A stretch of DNA of 64,000 bases from PALSA-555 sp963821325 (GCA_963821325.1 CAWGDC010000003.1:62001-126000), one strand, 5' to 3'; counted from the stretch's first letter, positions 1 through 9,026 are shown. Numbers and translations: made by a program. Notes: a model not told the origin generated them from the letters alone.

Positions 1-134
1 GCGACATCGTCGTGCTGCGCGTCGGACGCGTCGTCGTGTACGTGTCGACCCTGAACGCCGCGGCCACCGCACTGCCCGAAGGCCCGGCGATCGTCGCCGC
101 GGTGGCGACGCGGCTTCGCCAGGCCGGCGCCTGA
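1..134 (+). CDS. C-terminal fragment of an unidentified protein
   Basis: An open frame enters from the left edge and ends at TGA 132-134, giving about 43 residues. The tail is small and hydrophobic (DIVVLRVGRVVVYVSTLNA, then an Ala-rich helix ending RLRQAGA). Nothing catalytic is visible and the start lies outside the window. Codon positions show the strong G/C third-base bias of neighbouring genes, which supports real coding. The gene converges on the reverse-strand acetyltransferase, whose stop begins two bases further on. It could be the end of a lipoprotein or other exported protein, but that is a guess. Confidence 0.5.
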   Translation, partial: DIVVLRVGRVVVYVSTLNAAATALPEGPAIVAAVATRLRQAGA

Positions 135-136
135 CG

Positions 137-703
137 TCAGTCGTCGCGGTCCCGGACCATGACGTGCTCACGGCCGGGCTCGTCGGGCACGACCGCGTCG
201 CGGACCCAGCAGAACCCGGCCCGCTCGAACGCGCCGACGGATCGGCGGTTCTCCGGGTCGGGGCCGGTCACGCAGCGGCGCACGTCGGGCTCGGCGAAGA
301 TCACCTCGGTGACGAAGCGGTCGATGACCGTCGGGCCGAGACCCTGGCCGATCATCGTCGGGTCGCCGAGGAACAGGTCGACGCCCGCGCCGTCGGGCTC
401 GCCGATCGCCGCGGCATACGTCGGGTAGGACGCGAGCCGGTACCACTGGATGAGCCCGATCGGCGTGCCGTCCACCACGATCAGGTAGTTGAACGTCGGG
501 TCGCGGCCCTCGACGGCGGGACGGTACGCCGCGTCCACCGCGGGCAGCGTCGCGGCGTCGTCGCCGCGGCCGCCCAGCCCGTCGGACGCGGCGCCGACCC
601 CCCACCACGCGAAGACGTGCGGCTCGTTCAGCCAGTCGCGCAGCTGCGCGAAGTCGCCCGGGCGCAGCGGCCGGAACGCGACCGACGCCGGGCGATGCCC
701 CGC
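137..703 (-). CDS. GNAT acetyltransferase, AAC(6')-like, start codon not found
   Basis: The product is a GCN5-type acetyltransferase resembling aminoglycoside 6'-N-acetyltransferases and siderophore-type acyltransferases. The N-terminal part (LRDWLNEPHVFAWWG) matches the family's WLN...WWG opening, a central stretch reads YLIVVDGTPIGLIQW, and motif A is GQGLGP followed by a C-terminal PENRRSVGAFERAGF acetyl-CoA loop. The frame is open from the stop of the upstream gene (704-706), yet no ATG, GTG or TTG occurs before the conserved N-terminal part; the first is GTG at 538, inside the fold. A lost or altered base near 690-705 is the simplest explanation. Family is confident; substrate is unknown. 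Confidence 0.75.
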   Translation of the reverse strand, partial: AGHRPASVAFRPLRPGDFAQLRDWLNEPHVFAWWGVGAASDGLGGRGDDAATLPAVDAAYRPAVEGRDPTFNYLIVVDGTPIGLIQWYRLASYPTYAAAIGEPDGAGVDLFLGDPTMIGQGLGPTVIDRFVTEVIFAEPDVRRCVTGPDPENRRSVGAFERAGFCWVRDAVVPDEPGREHVMVRDRDD

Positions 704-1083
704 TCAGCGGTTGGAGAGCCGGAACGGCTCGTCGTCGTCCGGCGGGCGGCGCTTCCACACCTGCCACCACCGGCGCGCAGCGTCTCAGACGTCTGCAGGT
801 CGCGGACGACGTCGTGCTCGGCCGCTTCGACGATCCCCTCGGCGTCCTCGAGCACCGCGGCGACGTCGGGCGCGGCCTCCTCAGCGGGCTCGGCCTCCAC
901 CGGCTGGCTGGCGAGCGACCCGCGGACGAACCCGCCCTCGACGAGCGAGGGCTCGTAGCGGTCGCAGTGCTCGGGGCAGCGCCACGGCTGCTCGGGCGCC
1001 AGGCCGAGGACGCAGTAGCGGGCCACCTCGCCGTCGTCGTAGGTCCGGCTCTCGAAGTGCCGGCAGTCCTCTCGCATGCCCAT
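704..1083 (-). CDS. small hypothetical protein with Cys-rich N-terminus, frameshifted
   Basis: The product is about 126 residues after correction and was not recognised. It starts MGMREDCRHFESRTYDDGE, with further cysteines in VARYCVLGL and PWRCPEHCDRYEP, so the first 40 residues could bind a metal. A long acidic helix follows. The frame breaks at about 776-784, where a GC dinucleotide run appears two bases too long; the next frame continues as RRWWQVWKRRPPDDDEPF and stops at TGA 704-706. The start at 1083 has GGAG about six bases upstream. It abuts the acetyltransferase and the two probably share a transcript. Confidence 0.5.
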
Positions 1084-1360
1084 CGCGCGCTCCGCGGGAG
1101 ACGCACCGGGCGGGTTCGCGCCGGCGCGGGTGGTGTGCCGGCCGACGTTACCGCCGCGATCCGGGTGCGGGCGCACCGTTCGTCGACACCCGTTCGAGGC
1201 GTCTCCGGCCAGCGGATGACGGGAGCGAGCAGGTGGTGGGCCGTGGCGGCTGGGCGGTCGGGATCGTTCGGCGAACCGCAGCTCCCCTAGAATTGCGCGG
1301 CGGTGACCCTCCATCACCGCCTCGGGACGAAGGAAGCGAACCGGACGTGAACCAGCGCGC

Positions 1361-1747
1361 GTGTCGCAGAACAGCAAGTCTGCTTCTCAGCACATCGACG
1401 CGAGAATCAAGGAGCTGGGCGACTGGCGGGGCAAGATGCTCAGCCGGCTCCGTGCCGTCGTCAAGGAAGCCGACCCCGACGTCGTCGAGGAATGGAAGTG
1501 GCGAGGGGTTCCGGTGTGGTCGCACGACGGAATGCTCTGCACCGGCGAGACGTACAAGGACATCGTGAAGATGACGTTCGCCAAAGGGGCGGCGCTGAAG
1601 GACCCTTCGGGCCTCTTCAACTCCAGCCTCGACGGGAACACACGGCGGGCCATCGACTTCCACGAGGGCGAGAAGATCAACGAGAAGGCATTGAGGACGC
1701 TCGTTCGCGCCGCCGTGACCCTGAACAAGTCCAAAGCCAAGCGCTGA
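1361..1747 (+). CDS. DUF1801 domain protein
   Basis: The 128-residue protein has the size and motifs of the DUF1801 (YdhG-like) family: DPDVVEEWKWRGVPVW near residues 40-54, then GAALKDPSGLFNSSL and a C-terminal lysine-rich tail. Family members are small soluble proteins with an SufE/YdhG-like fold and no settled biochemical role. GTG 1361 was chosen because conserved sequence begins soon after and a purine-rich GGACGAAGGAAGCG stretch lies upstream. A perfect 7-bp hairpin (GCGGTGA/TCACCGC, 1300-1320) sits 40 bases before the start. The gene is monocistronic and divergent from the upstream hypothetical gene. Confidence 0.8.
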   Translation: MSQNSKSASQHIDARIKELGDWRGKMLSRLRAVVKEADPDVVEEWKWRGVPVWSHDGMLCTGETYKDIVKMTFAKGAALKDPSGLFNSSLDGNTRRAIDFHEGEKINEKALRTLVRAAVTLNKSKAKR

Positions 1748-1882
1748 GCCACGTCCCCGCACGAATCCGCCGGGCGGCGCAGCCGGTCGCACCGCTCCGA
1801 GTCCACGGTCGTCGAGCCACCACCGTTCGTGTGGCCGACCGACGGACCGTGCCGTCCGGCGCGTGCGCGTGCCACGCCGGGC

Positions 1883-3469
1883 TCAGCGCGGCGGCGGGGG
1901 TCGGACCCGGAGCCGACGCGCTGACGCGCCGCTGATCAGCACGGCTTCGCCGGTCGCCAAGGTGCGGACGGAGTCGGGGCCGACAAGGAACCGACGGGTG
2001 ACGTGCTGACTGGCGCGGCCGGTCGGGGCGAGCCCCTCGGTCTGCTCGGTGCGCTCGACGGTCCGCGTCGTGCCGGCAAGCGCCACGAGCCGCTCTGGGG
2101 CCTTCAGCTGGTGGATGAGGACGGTCCCGACGGTGCCGGCGAGCCGTTCCCGGATCGTGTCGGTCGGGCCGAGGCTGGCCCACGTCTGCCCGATGAGCAG
2201 CACGCCGACCCGGAAGGAGCGGACCCGCTCGACGAGGTCGACGGCGGCGTCGGGTCGGGCGGCGAGCTTGGAGAACTCGTCGATCACGACGAGCGCGGGC
2301 CGGTCCGGCACCTTGCGGGCCATCGCCCAGTGCAGCAGGTCCTCGAGCAGGAACGCGCCGATCTCGGCGGCTTGGTTGCGATGCTCCGGCCGTCCGACCG
2401 GGACGTACGCGGCGCGCCGGTCTTCGTAGGACCAGTCGCCGTCGAGCGACGTGCCGACCGCCCACGCGACGCCCTCGTAGCGGTAGCGGGCGCCGAGGAA
2501 CTCGGCGTCGGGGAGACGCCGGATCTTCTCGGCCTCGCTGGGGTCGTGCGCCCACGCGCGGCGCAGCACCCGCTTGTCCATCCGCGCCACGAGCGTCGCG
2601 AACGCGTGCGGCGGGTCCGACCCGACCGCCCAGCGCAGCACGTTGCGGGCGATGCCCGCGTAGTAGGGCTCGGTGAACAGCTGCGTGGCGAGCAGCCGGT
2701 TCACGACGCTGTCCGACCCGCCGCGCCACCCATCGATCGGGCGACGCCCGCCGTCGACCGCCGCAACCCCCCAGTGGCGGGCCACGGCGAGGAACTGCGC
2801 GGCGACGGCCCGATCGGCCTTCCCGTCGATCCAGTAGACGTCCCAGCCGGCGCGCAGCATCTCGCTCGCCACCGCCAGCGCCGTGACCGTCTTGCCGCTG
2901 CCCGTCTCCCCGACGACGAGTCCCTGTCGCTGCCATGTCGCGTCCGGGACGGTCACGACCGCCCCCGCCCGGCTGCCCGGCCACCCGACGTCGTCGAGCG
3001 CGACGCCGAGCACCGTCCGGCCCGCGGGGGTCGGCCAGACCCGGCGGCCCAGCCGCCGCGCCGCCTGCCGGCTCGCCCGCCGACGGCGACTCAGCTCGCG
3101 GCCGTGACGCGTCGCGTCCTGCTCGTCGCGGTGCCGCGCGACGACCTGGACCACCGGCGCGGCCGCGACCCCCACCCCGACGCCAAACGCCGCGGCCAGC
3201 GCCACGACACCGCGACCGGGGGCGAGGCCGTCCACGGCGCGTTGCAGCACGGTCGCGTACGCCGACGCGCCGCCGACGGCGGCCAAGGCCACGGCGGCAC
3301 CCACCCCGGTCAGCGTCGCGGGCCAGCGCCGCCAGCCGCGCCGGTCGATGAGCACTGCCAGGGGGCCGGCGACCAGCACCGTGGGCGCGGCGACCACCGC
3401 CAGCGCGAGGAGCAGCGCCGCGCCCGCCAGCCGCGTCGTCGGGTCGCCGCCGTCGGGCGCGTCCGTCAC
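1883..3469 (-). CDS. TraD/FtsK-like conjugation-type ATPase
   Basis: The 528-residue protein has three hydrophobic segments at about 15-40, 52-75 and 88-110, a basic linker, then a P-loop ATPase domain. Walker A is GETGSGKT (187-194) and Walker B is ALVVIDEFSKL; a later GQTWAS resembles the sensor region of DNA-pumping ATPases. The layout matches membrane-anchored coupling ATPases of the TraD/VirD4-FtsK group that accompany replication-relaxation proteins in actinobacteria. GTG 3469 overlaps the TGA of the preceding gene (GTGA), implying translational coupling. No relaxase, integrase or other transfer gene is nearby, so the element may be a remnant or the protein may serve a chromosomal role. 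Confidence 0.8.
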   Translation of the reverse strand: MTDAPDGGDPTTRLAGAALLLALAVVAAPTVLVAGPLAVLIDRRGWRRWPATLTGVGAAVALAAVGGASAYATVLQRAVDGLAPGRGVVALAAAFGVGVGVAAAPVVQVVARHRDEQDATRHGRELSRRRRASRQAARRLGRRVWPTPAGRTVLGVALDDVGWPGSRAGAVVTVPDATWQRQGLVVGETGSGKTVTALAVASEMLRAGWDVYWIDGKADRAVAAQFLAVARHWGVAAVDGGRRPIDGWRGGSDSVVNRLLATQLFTEPYYAGIARNVLRWAVGSDPPHAFATLVARMDKRVLRRAWAHDPSEAEKIRRLPDAEFLGARYRYEGVAWAVGTSLDGDWSYEDRRAAYVPVGRPEHRNQAAEIGAFLLEDLLHWAMARKVPDRPALVVIDEFSKLAARPDAAVDLVERVRSFRVGVLLIGQTWASLGPTDTIRERLAGTVGTVLIHQLKAPERLVALAGTTRTVERTEQTEGLAPTGRASQHVTRRFLVGPDSVRTLATGEAVLISGASARRLRVRPPPPR

Positions 3470-4095
3470 GCGGGGAGCGCGAACCCGGCGAGGTCGAGGA
3501 TCACGACCCGGTCCTCGACCCCCAGGCGTGCGGCGGCGCGCGCGACCGCCGCGCCCACCCGGGGGCCGTCCACGACGTAGAGGACACGATCGTGCTCGAC
3601 GGTGAGCTCGTCCACGATCGCGGCCAGCCGCGTCGCGCCCTTGCAGGTCAACTCCACCTCGACCGCGGTGCGGACCCCCCGCGGGGTGGAGAACTCGGCG
3701 TCGGCGACGTGCGCGTCCGGCGCCGGCTTGGCCCGGTGGAGGGCGCGCTCGCTCGTCCAGGCCCGACCGCCACGACGCTCGACGCCGAGCCGCACGAGCG
3801 ACACCGCGTGGAGGTGGTCGAGGCGGCCGAGGGACGGCGGCGCGGCCTGGCCGGGCAGCCCGACGGCCCGACGACCCGACCCGGTGGCCCACACCACGCC
3901 GGGCGTGTCGGCCAGGCGGCGGTCGTGCGCGGCGAGGCCGGCGTGACGCCAGACGCCCACGACGCGGCGGGTGTGGGCGCGGCTGCGCGGTCGGGCGGGG
4001 TCGAGCACGTGCGACAGGACGTCCACCCGCACGGCGTCCTGCTCGCCGACCCACCGCAAGGCCGCGAGGTCGCGCCGCGCCCGGGCGGAGACCAT
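3466..4095 (-). CDS. replication-relaxation-like winged-helix protein
   Basis: This protein of about 209 residues begins MVSARARRDLAALRWVGEQD and continues with a predicted winged-helix region (VRVDVLSHVLD). Its middle contains HLHAVSLVRLGVERR and a C-terminal half reads VEVELTCKGATRLAAIVDEL and VLYVVDGPRVGAAV, resembling a nuclease-like core. This is the pattern of actinobacterial proteins labelled replication-relaxation family (PF13814). ATG 4095 is preferred; GTG 4119 is possible. The stop overlaps the start of the ATPase gene by four bases, so the two products are probably made in fixed proportion. Function is inferred from family and pairing only. Confidence 0.7.
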   Translation of the reverse strand: MVSARARRDLAALRWVGEQDAVRVDVLSHVLDPARPRSRAHTRRVVGVWRHAGLAAHDRRLADTPGVVWATGSGRRAVGLPGQAAPPSLGRLDHLHAVSLVRLGVERRGGRAWTSERALHRAKPAPDAHVADAEFSTPRGVRTAVEVELTCKGATRLAAIVDELTVEHDRVLYVVDGPRVGAAVARAAARLGVEDRVVILDLAGFALPA

Positions 4096-4178
4096 CGATG
4101 TCCGTTCCGTGCATGCCACCGTCGTGGGAGACGCCGCCGACCGACCCGCGTGATCCGGATCAGGAGGTCGCCACGCGC

Positions 4179-4208
4179 GAGCTGACCGCCCCGCAGGGCG
4201 GTCAGCTC
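4179..4208 (-). terminator. strong hairpin terminator after the Flp pilin gene
   Basis: A perfect 13-bp stem (GAGCTGACCGCCC with GGGCGGTCAGCTC) closes a 4-base CGCA loop. It lies about 65 bases downstream of the pilin stop and 85 bases upstream of the replication-relaxation start, so it separates the two reverse-strand units. There is no T-tract, which is common for high-GC actinobacterial terminators. Confidence 0.7.
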
Positions 4209-4273
4209 GAGTGCGTTGGTACCGGGATCCGACCGCGAGCGGCGCGGCCCCGGCGTGGGAAAGGGAAAGTGCC

Positions 4274-4465
4274 TTACGAGCCCGCGCTGAGGTGGCTGCC
4301 AGCGTTGTTGAACTGGCTGTTCACCTGACCGCGCAGGAACACGACCGCCGCGATGACCGCCAACGCGATCAGCGCGACGAGCAGGATGTACTCCACCAGG
4401 TTGGCGCCCCGCTCATCACGGCCAAGCTTTGCCTGGAACCAGCTCCGCAGTACGAAGAAGTTCAT
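4274..4465 (-). CDS. flp: Flp/Fap-type IVb pilin
   Basis: The 63-residue product has the Flp pilin signature: a short basic leader, the DERGANLVEYILLVALIALA junction with the conserved Glu five residues into the mature N-terminus, one hydrophobic helix (about 22-45), and a small polar tail (NSQFNNAGSHL). Flp pilins are cleaved by a TadV-type prepilin peptidase before Gly/Ala and assembled by the Tad machine into thin adhesive fibres. No tad genes are visible here. An 11-bp palindrome CCCCGTAGGGG lies at 4528-4538, about 63 bases upstream of the start. Identification is secure. Confidence 0.9.
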   Translation of the reverse strand: MNFFVLRSWFQAKLGRDERGANLVEYILLVALIALAVIAAVVFLRGQVNSQFNNAGSHLSAGS

Positions 4466-4527
4466 TTGGGTTGCCCCGTCCTTCCGTTTTGGATTCGTGT
4501 CCTAGCCACGACCTCCCGGAAGCCCAT

Positions 4528-4538
4528 CCCCGTAGGGG
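4528..4538. promoter_or_regulatory. GC-rich palindrome upstream of flp
   Basis: CCCCGTAGGGG is a perfect inverted repeat located 63-73 bases upstream of the pilin start. A related sequence, GGACCCCTAGCGGGG, occurs identically at 17868-17882 and 52626-52640. It may be an operator, but no protein is known to me that binds it. Confidence 0.3.
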
Positions 4539-4619
4539 TCACTATCGGCCGACCCCGTCCAGAACTTGAACCCAACCCGGACGCTTCAGGCCCGCCGGGG
4601 GCGGGCCGATCCCCAGGGG

Positions 4620-6233
4620 ATGACGACGGCCACGCGGGCTCCGAGCGCCGCCCCCCGGCCGCCGGCGCCGCGCCCGGCCCGCACCCCCGCCGGCCCGGGG
4701 TCGCCGACCCCGCCTCCCCGCGGGTCGGGTCGCCTGCTCGCCGCCGTCTTCGTCGCCGCGGCCGGGCTGCTCGGCTACGCGCTCGCCCGCCACGTGATGT
4801 GGTTCGACGAGCTGCAGGCCTGGAACATCGCCCGGGCCAGCCACTCCCTCGGCGCCCTCGCGCACAACCTGCGCTACGAGGGCCATCCCCTCGGCTGGTA
4901 CCTGGCGCTGTACACGCTGACCCGGTTCACCGGCGACCCTCGGGCCATGCAGGTCCTCGAGTTCCTGATCGTCGTCGGCTCCTTCGCGCTCATCCTGTTC
5001 CGCTCCCCGTTCTCGGTCGCGGTGCGCGTCACGCTGGTGGCCGGCTACGCCGTCAGCTTCGAGTACGGGATCATCAGCCGCGGCTACGGGCTCGGCGTCC
5101 TCGCCCTGTTGCTCGTGCTCGTCGCGCTCGCCCGCCCGCGACCGGCGTGGGGTGCGGCGTTCGCCGCCGCGACGCTGCTCGCCTGGACGAGCCTGGCCGG
5201 CGCGGTCGTCGCGGTGGCCCTCGCCGGCGCCGTCGCGCTCGACCGCGAGCGCCGCGGGTCGCGCCGCTTCGTGCTCGGCACCCTCCTCGTCGCGACGGGC
5301 TCGGCGCTCACGTGCCTCCCGCCGTCCGACTTCCACGCGTTCACCCCCAGCCTCGGCAACTTCGCCACCGTCGGCAGCCGCGGGGTCACCCGCTTCGTCG
5401 ACGCCACCACGGGGATCTGGCGCGGCCTCGTCCCGCTCCCGGCGCGGCTCGGGGGGTGGAACTCCCAGCTGCTCGACCGGCTCCCCGCCGCGCCGTGGCT
5501 CGAGGCCGCCGCCTCGATCGGGCTGTTCGCGCTCATCCTCACCGCGCTCCCCCCGCGGTCGATCGGACGGCGGCTCTGGTGTCTCGGCGCGGCGGCCACG
5601 TGGGTCTTCTTCCTCGTCGTCGTGCTCCCCGACGAGGCTCGCTACGCCGGTGTCGTGTTCCTGGTCCTCCTCGCCGCGGTGTGGCTCGCGGCCGCGCCCC
5701 TCGGCCGGCCCGCGGCCGCGCCCTCCGGGGTCGGCGCGCCGCGGCAGCGTGTGCCCGGCGTCGTGGTCGCCGTCCTCGCCGCGCAGGTCGTCGCGCTGCT
5801 CGCCGTGGCGCCGAGCCTCACGCTGCGTCCCTTCGCACCCGACCAGGCGATCGCCCACGCGGCACGCGCCGCGCACCTCGAGGACACGATCGTCTCCGGC
5901 GAGGACTTCGACGCCACCGCCGTCGGCGCCTACCTCGACCGGCCCAGCTACTCGGTCGCTCGACGCGCCTGGATCCGGTTCTTCGTCCACGACGACCTCG
6001 AGGCCCGCCGGCGCGCCGCGCTCCGCACCGACGCCACGGTGTGCGCCGCCGCCGAGCTCGCCGGCCGGCTGCACCGCCCCGCCGGGCTGGTCACTCAGCA
6101 GGCGCCGACCGGGCCCGGCGTGGCCCGGGTCGCGCTCGACCAGCACGTCGCCCTCTACCGGGTCCTCCCGGCCGCCGCCCGCGGCTGCCCGCCGGGTGCT
6201 CCCCCACCCGCGCCGCCCGGCGGCTCGACCTAA
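4620..6233 (+). CDS. GT-C fold membrane glycosyltransferase, PMT/ArnT-like
   Basis: The protein of about 537 residues has many transmembrane helices and no soluble catalytic domain. After a Pro-rich cytoplasmic N-terminus and the first helix comes MWFDELQAWNIA: an acidic pair in the first extracytoplasmic loop is the hallmark of GT-C enzymes using polyprenyl-phosphate sugars. YEGHPLGWYLALY follows, typical of GT39/GT87-like proteins. Sugar and acceptor cannot be told. ATG 4620 is preferred over TTG 4566. Two hairpins crowd the start: GGCCCGCC/GGCGGGCC (4589-4607) and ATCCCC/GGGGAT (4609-4621), the latter covering the first bases of the ATG, so translation may be structure-sensitive. Confidence 0.7.
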   Translation: MTTATRAPSAAPRPPAPRPARTPAGPGSPTPPPRGSGRLLAAVFVAAAGLLGYALARHVMWFDELQAWNIARASHSLGALAHNLRYEGHPLGWYLALYTLTRFTGDPRAMQVLEFLIVVGSFALILFRSPFSVAVRVTLVAGYAVSFEYGIISRGYGLGVLALLLVLVALARPRPAWGAAFAAATLLAWTSLAGAVVAVALAGAVALDRERRGSRRFVLGTLLVATGSALTCLPPSDFHAFTPSLGNFATVGSRGVTRFVDATTGIWRGLVPLPARLGGWNSQLLDRLPAAPWLEAAASIGLFALILTALPPRSIGRRLWCLGAAATWVFFLVVVLPDEARYAGVVFLVLLAAVWLAAAPLGRPAAAPSGVGAPRQRVPGVVVAVLAAQVVALLAVAPSLTLRPFAPDQAIAHAARAAHLEDTIVSGEDFDATAVGAYLDRPSYSVARRAWIRFFVHDDLEARRRAALRTDATVCAAAELAGRLHRPAGLVTQQAPTGPGVARVALDQHVALYRVLPAAARGCPPGAPPPAPPGGST

Positions 6234-6313
6234 CCGACGCCTAACACGATCCGCGCCCGGGGCCCGCGTGCGCGGGAGAGTGTCCGGGTCGCAGGCGACG
6301 AAGGAGCGAGACG

Positions 6314-7791
6314 GTGCGACGGTCCGTGACCAAGATGCGAATCGGGTTGGCCGCCGGGACGGCGGTCGCGGTGCTCGGCGGGGCGGCGATCGCCGTCTCG
6401 GGGACCGCGGCCGGCTCGACGGCGACGCAGGCCACCGGCATCCACAAGATCCAGCACGTCGTCGTGATCATGCAGGAGAACCGCTCCTTCGACACCTACT
6501 TCGGGACCTACCCGGGCGCCGACGGCATCCCGATGCAGAACGGTGTCCCGACGGTGTGCTCCCCGGACAGCCGGACCGGGCAGTGCGTGGCGCCCTACGT
6601 CGACCACGCCGACGTGAACGGCGGCGGCCCGCACGGCGCGTCGAACGCCGTCGCGGACATCAACGGCGGGCAGATGAACGGGTTCGTCGGTCAGGCGCTC
6701 GGCGCGCAGAAGGGCTGCCTCAACGCGAACAACCCGGCGTGCGCCAACTCGGCGAACCCGGACGTCATGGGGTACCACACCCAGAGCGACATCCCGAACT
6801 ACTGGGCGTACGCCCAGAACTTCGTGCTCCAGGACCACATGTTCGAGCCGAACGCGTCGTGGAGCCTCCCCGAGCACCTCTTCCAGGTGTCGGAGTGGTC
6901 GGCGAGGTGCACCCAGCACAACACCCCGTCGAGCTGCACGAACCAGCTCGAGTCACCCGGGCTGCCCACCGACTTCCGGGGCAGCGGCGGCCAGCCGCCG
7001 ATCTACGCCTGGACCGACCTCACCTACCTGCTCCACAAGAGCAGCGTGTCGTGGGGCTACTACGTCGTCACCGGCACCGAGCCCGACTGTCAGAACGACA
7101 GCGCCCTGACCTGCGCGCCGGTCCGCCAGAGCGCGTCGACGCCGGGCATCTGGAACCCGCTGCCCTCCTTCGACACGGTGCGCAACGACGGGCAGCTCGG
7201 CAACGTCCAGACCGTCGAGAACTTCTACACCGCGGCGAAGCGCGGCACGCTGCCGGCCGTGTCGTGGGTCGTGCCCTCCGGCGCGGTGAGCGAGCACCCG
7301 CCGTCCCCCGTCAGCTTCGGGCAGTCCTACGTCACGAGCCTCGTCAACGCGGTGATGCACAGCAAGGACTGGGGCTCGACCGCGATCTTCCTGGCCTGGG
7401 ACGACTGGGGCGGCTTCTACGACCAGGTCCGCCCCCCTCCGTCGACCTGAACGGCTACGGGCTGCGTGTGCCGGCCATGGTCATCAGCCCGTACGCCCGC
7501 CGCGGCTACATCGACCACCAGACGCTGTCGTTCGACGCGTACGTGAAGTTCATCGAGGACGACTTCCTGAACGGGCAGCGACTCGACCCGGCGACCGACG
7601 GGCGGCCCGACCCCCGGCCCGACGTCCGGGAGAACGCCCGGATCCTCGGCACCGTCGCCAGCGACTTCGACTTCAACCAGAACCCGCGCTCGCCGATGGT
7701 GCTGCCCGTCCATCCGGTGACGACCCTCACCGGCACACCGGGCCCCCGGCGGCTCACCGCGGCGCAACGCGCGGGTGACGCCGACGGCTGA
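6314..7791 (+). CDS. secreted phosphoesterase (phospholipase C/acid phosphatase family), frameshifted
   Basis: A basic N-terminus and one hydrophobic helix form a signal peptide. The mature part opens HVVVIMQENRSFDTYFGTY, the metal- and nucleophile-binding start of the PF04185 phosphoesterase family. Further marks are DHMFEPNASWSLPEHLF, and FLAWDDWGGFYDQV near the end of the first frame. The frame stops at 7450, but the next frame carries the expected continuation (DLNGYGLRVPAMVISPYARR) to 7791. Adding one C to the C6 run at 7432-7437 restores VRPPSVD and one protein of about 492 residues. GTG 6314 has AAGGAG at 6301-6306. It likely hydrolyses phosphate esters outside the cell. Confidence 0.85.
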
Positions 7792-7794
7792 CCC

Positions 7795-8295
7795 CTACCC
7801 GAGCGGCCGCTCGAGCCAGACCACGTCCCAGTAGCGGCCGAACTTGCGGCCCTGCTCGTGGAACCGGCCGGCCTCCCGGAACCCGAACCGCTCGTGGAGC
7901 GCGACCGACGCCGGGTTCGGCAGCGCGATGCCGCCGTACGCCCGGTGCAGGTCCTCGTCCTCCAGGAGCGGGAGCAGCGCCCCGTACAGCCGCGCCCCGA
8001 GCCCGCGCCCCGTCGCGGTCGGGTCCAGGTAGACGCTCACCTGCACCGACGTCTCGTACGCCGCCCGCTCGGCGAAGGGGCTGCTCGTCGCCCAGCCGAG
8101 CACCCGGTCATCGTCGGCGACGACCAGCAGCCGGTACCGGCCCGTGTCCGCGTAGTGCTGCGCCCACTCCTCGCGGGCCGCCGCGGTGACCGGCTCGATC
8201 TCGAACGTGGCGTGCGAGTGCGCCACGTAGTGGTTGTAGATCGCGTTGACGCCCGGAAGATCCTCGGGCCGGCCCGGGCGCACGACCTCGCTCAC
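7795..8295 (-). CDS. GNAT acetyltransferase, phosphinothricin acetyltransferase-like
   Basis: The 166-residue protein opens VRPGRPEDLPGVNAIYNHYV, continues with TFEIEPVTAAAREEW and the acetyl-CoA loop GRGLGARLY, and ends NPASVALHERFGFREAGRF. This order matches the Pat/Bar-like GNAT group that acetylates phosphinothricin or methionine sulfoximine-type amino acids. GTG 8295 was chosen because the family's first beta strand begins two residues later; an upstream in-frame extension is Pro/Arg-rich and unlikely. It converges with the phosphoesterase gene, stops three bases apart. Confidence 0.8.
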   Translation of the reverse strand: MSEVVRPGRPEDLPGVNAIYNHYVAHSHATFEIEPVTAAAREEWAQHYADTGRYRLLVVADDDRVLGWATSSPFAERAAYETSVQVSVYLDPTATGRGLGARLYGALLPLLEDEDLHRAYGGIALPNPASVALHERFGFREAGRFHEQGRKFGRYWDVVWLERPLG

Positions 8296-8387
8296 CGGCT
8301 GGCCGTCCCCGGCGCGTCGCGGCCGAGGCCCCCCGGGCGGCCGAACGGCACGGCTCGGCCGGGCGGCCATCGAGGAGACTGGGCGGC

Positions 8388-9006
8388 GTGGCCGACCCGT
8401 GGCGCCGCGTGGTCCGTGACGGCTACGAGCGCGTCGCGGACGCCTACCTCGCGTCCCGACCCCGCGACGGCGCCGACCTCGCGTGGCTCCCCGACCTGAT
8501 CGGCGCCGTCGTCCCCGGCGGCCGGGTGCTCGACGCGGGCTGCGGCGCGGGGGAGCCGGTGGCGGCGCGGCTGCTCGGCGCCGGGCTCGAGGTCGTCGGC
8601 GTCGACCTCGCCGTCACGCAGCTCGACCGGGCCCGCCGGCTCGGTGGGCGGCTCCGCGTGGTGCAGGGTGACCTCGCGGCGCTGCCGCTCCCCGACGGCA
8701 GCGTCGACGGGGTGGTGTCGTTCTACGCGGTGATCCACGTGCCCCGCGACGATCACCCGCGTCTTCGACGAGTTCCGCCGCGTGCTGCGCCCGGGCGGGT
8801 GCGCGTTGCTCTGCCTCGGCGCCCGCGACCTTCCCGCGGACCACGACCCGGCCAGCTGGCTCGGCACCCCGATGTACTGGAGCCACTTCGACGGTCCGAC
8901 GAACCTCGCGCTGCTCGACCGCTGCGGCCTGACCGTCGAGCGGGCCGCGATCGTCCCCGACCCGATGGACCACGGCGCGCACCTCTTCGTCCTGGCGCGC
9001 CGCTGA
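8388..9006 (+). CDS. class I SAM-dependent methyltransferase, frameshifted
   Basis: The motif I sequence VLDAGCGAGEPVAARLL (around residue 48) binds S-adenosylmethionine, followed by VVGVDLAVTQLDRAR (motif II) and LPLPDGSVDGVVSFYAVIHV. The frame then drifts, and the next frame supplies VFDEFRRVLRPGGCALLCLG and the C-terminal half to TGA 9004-9006. One surplus base in the CCC at about 8755-8758 accounts for the break; the corrected protein has about 206 residues. The substrate is unknown. GTG 8388 is divergent from the GNAT gene. A perfect 6-bp hairpin (9011-9025) follows the stop. Confidence 0.8.
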
Positions 9007-9010
9007 CCGT

Positions 9011-9025
9011 CGGACGCCGCGTCCG
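9011..9025. terminator. hairpin between convergent genes
   Basis: CGGACG and CGTCCG pair across a CCG loop, directly between the stops of the methyltransferase gene and the reverse-strand gene ending at 9027. It could terminate either transcript. Confidence 0.45.
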
Positions 9026-9026
9026 G

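Noticed and set aside
6314..7791. The C6 tract in the phosphoesterase gene as a phase-variation switch
   Set aside because: Similar one-base slips occur in many unrelated housekeeping genes of the window, so sequence error is the simpler explanation.
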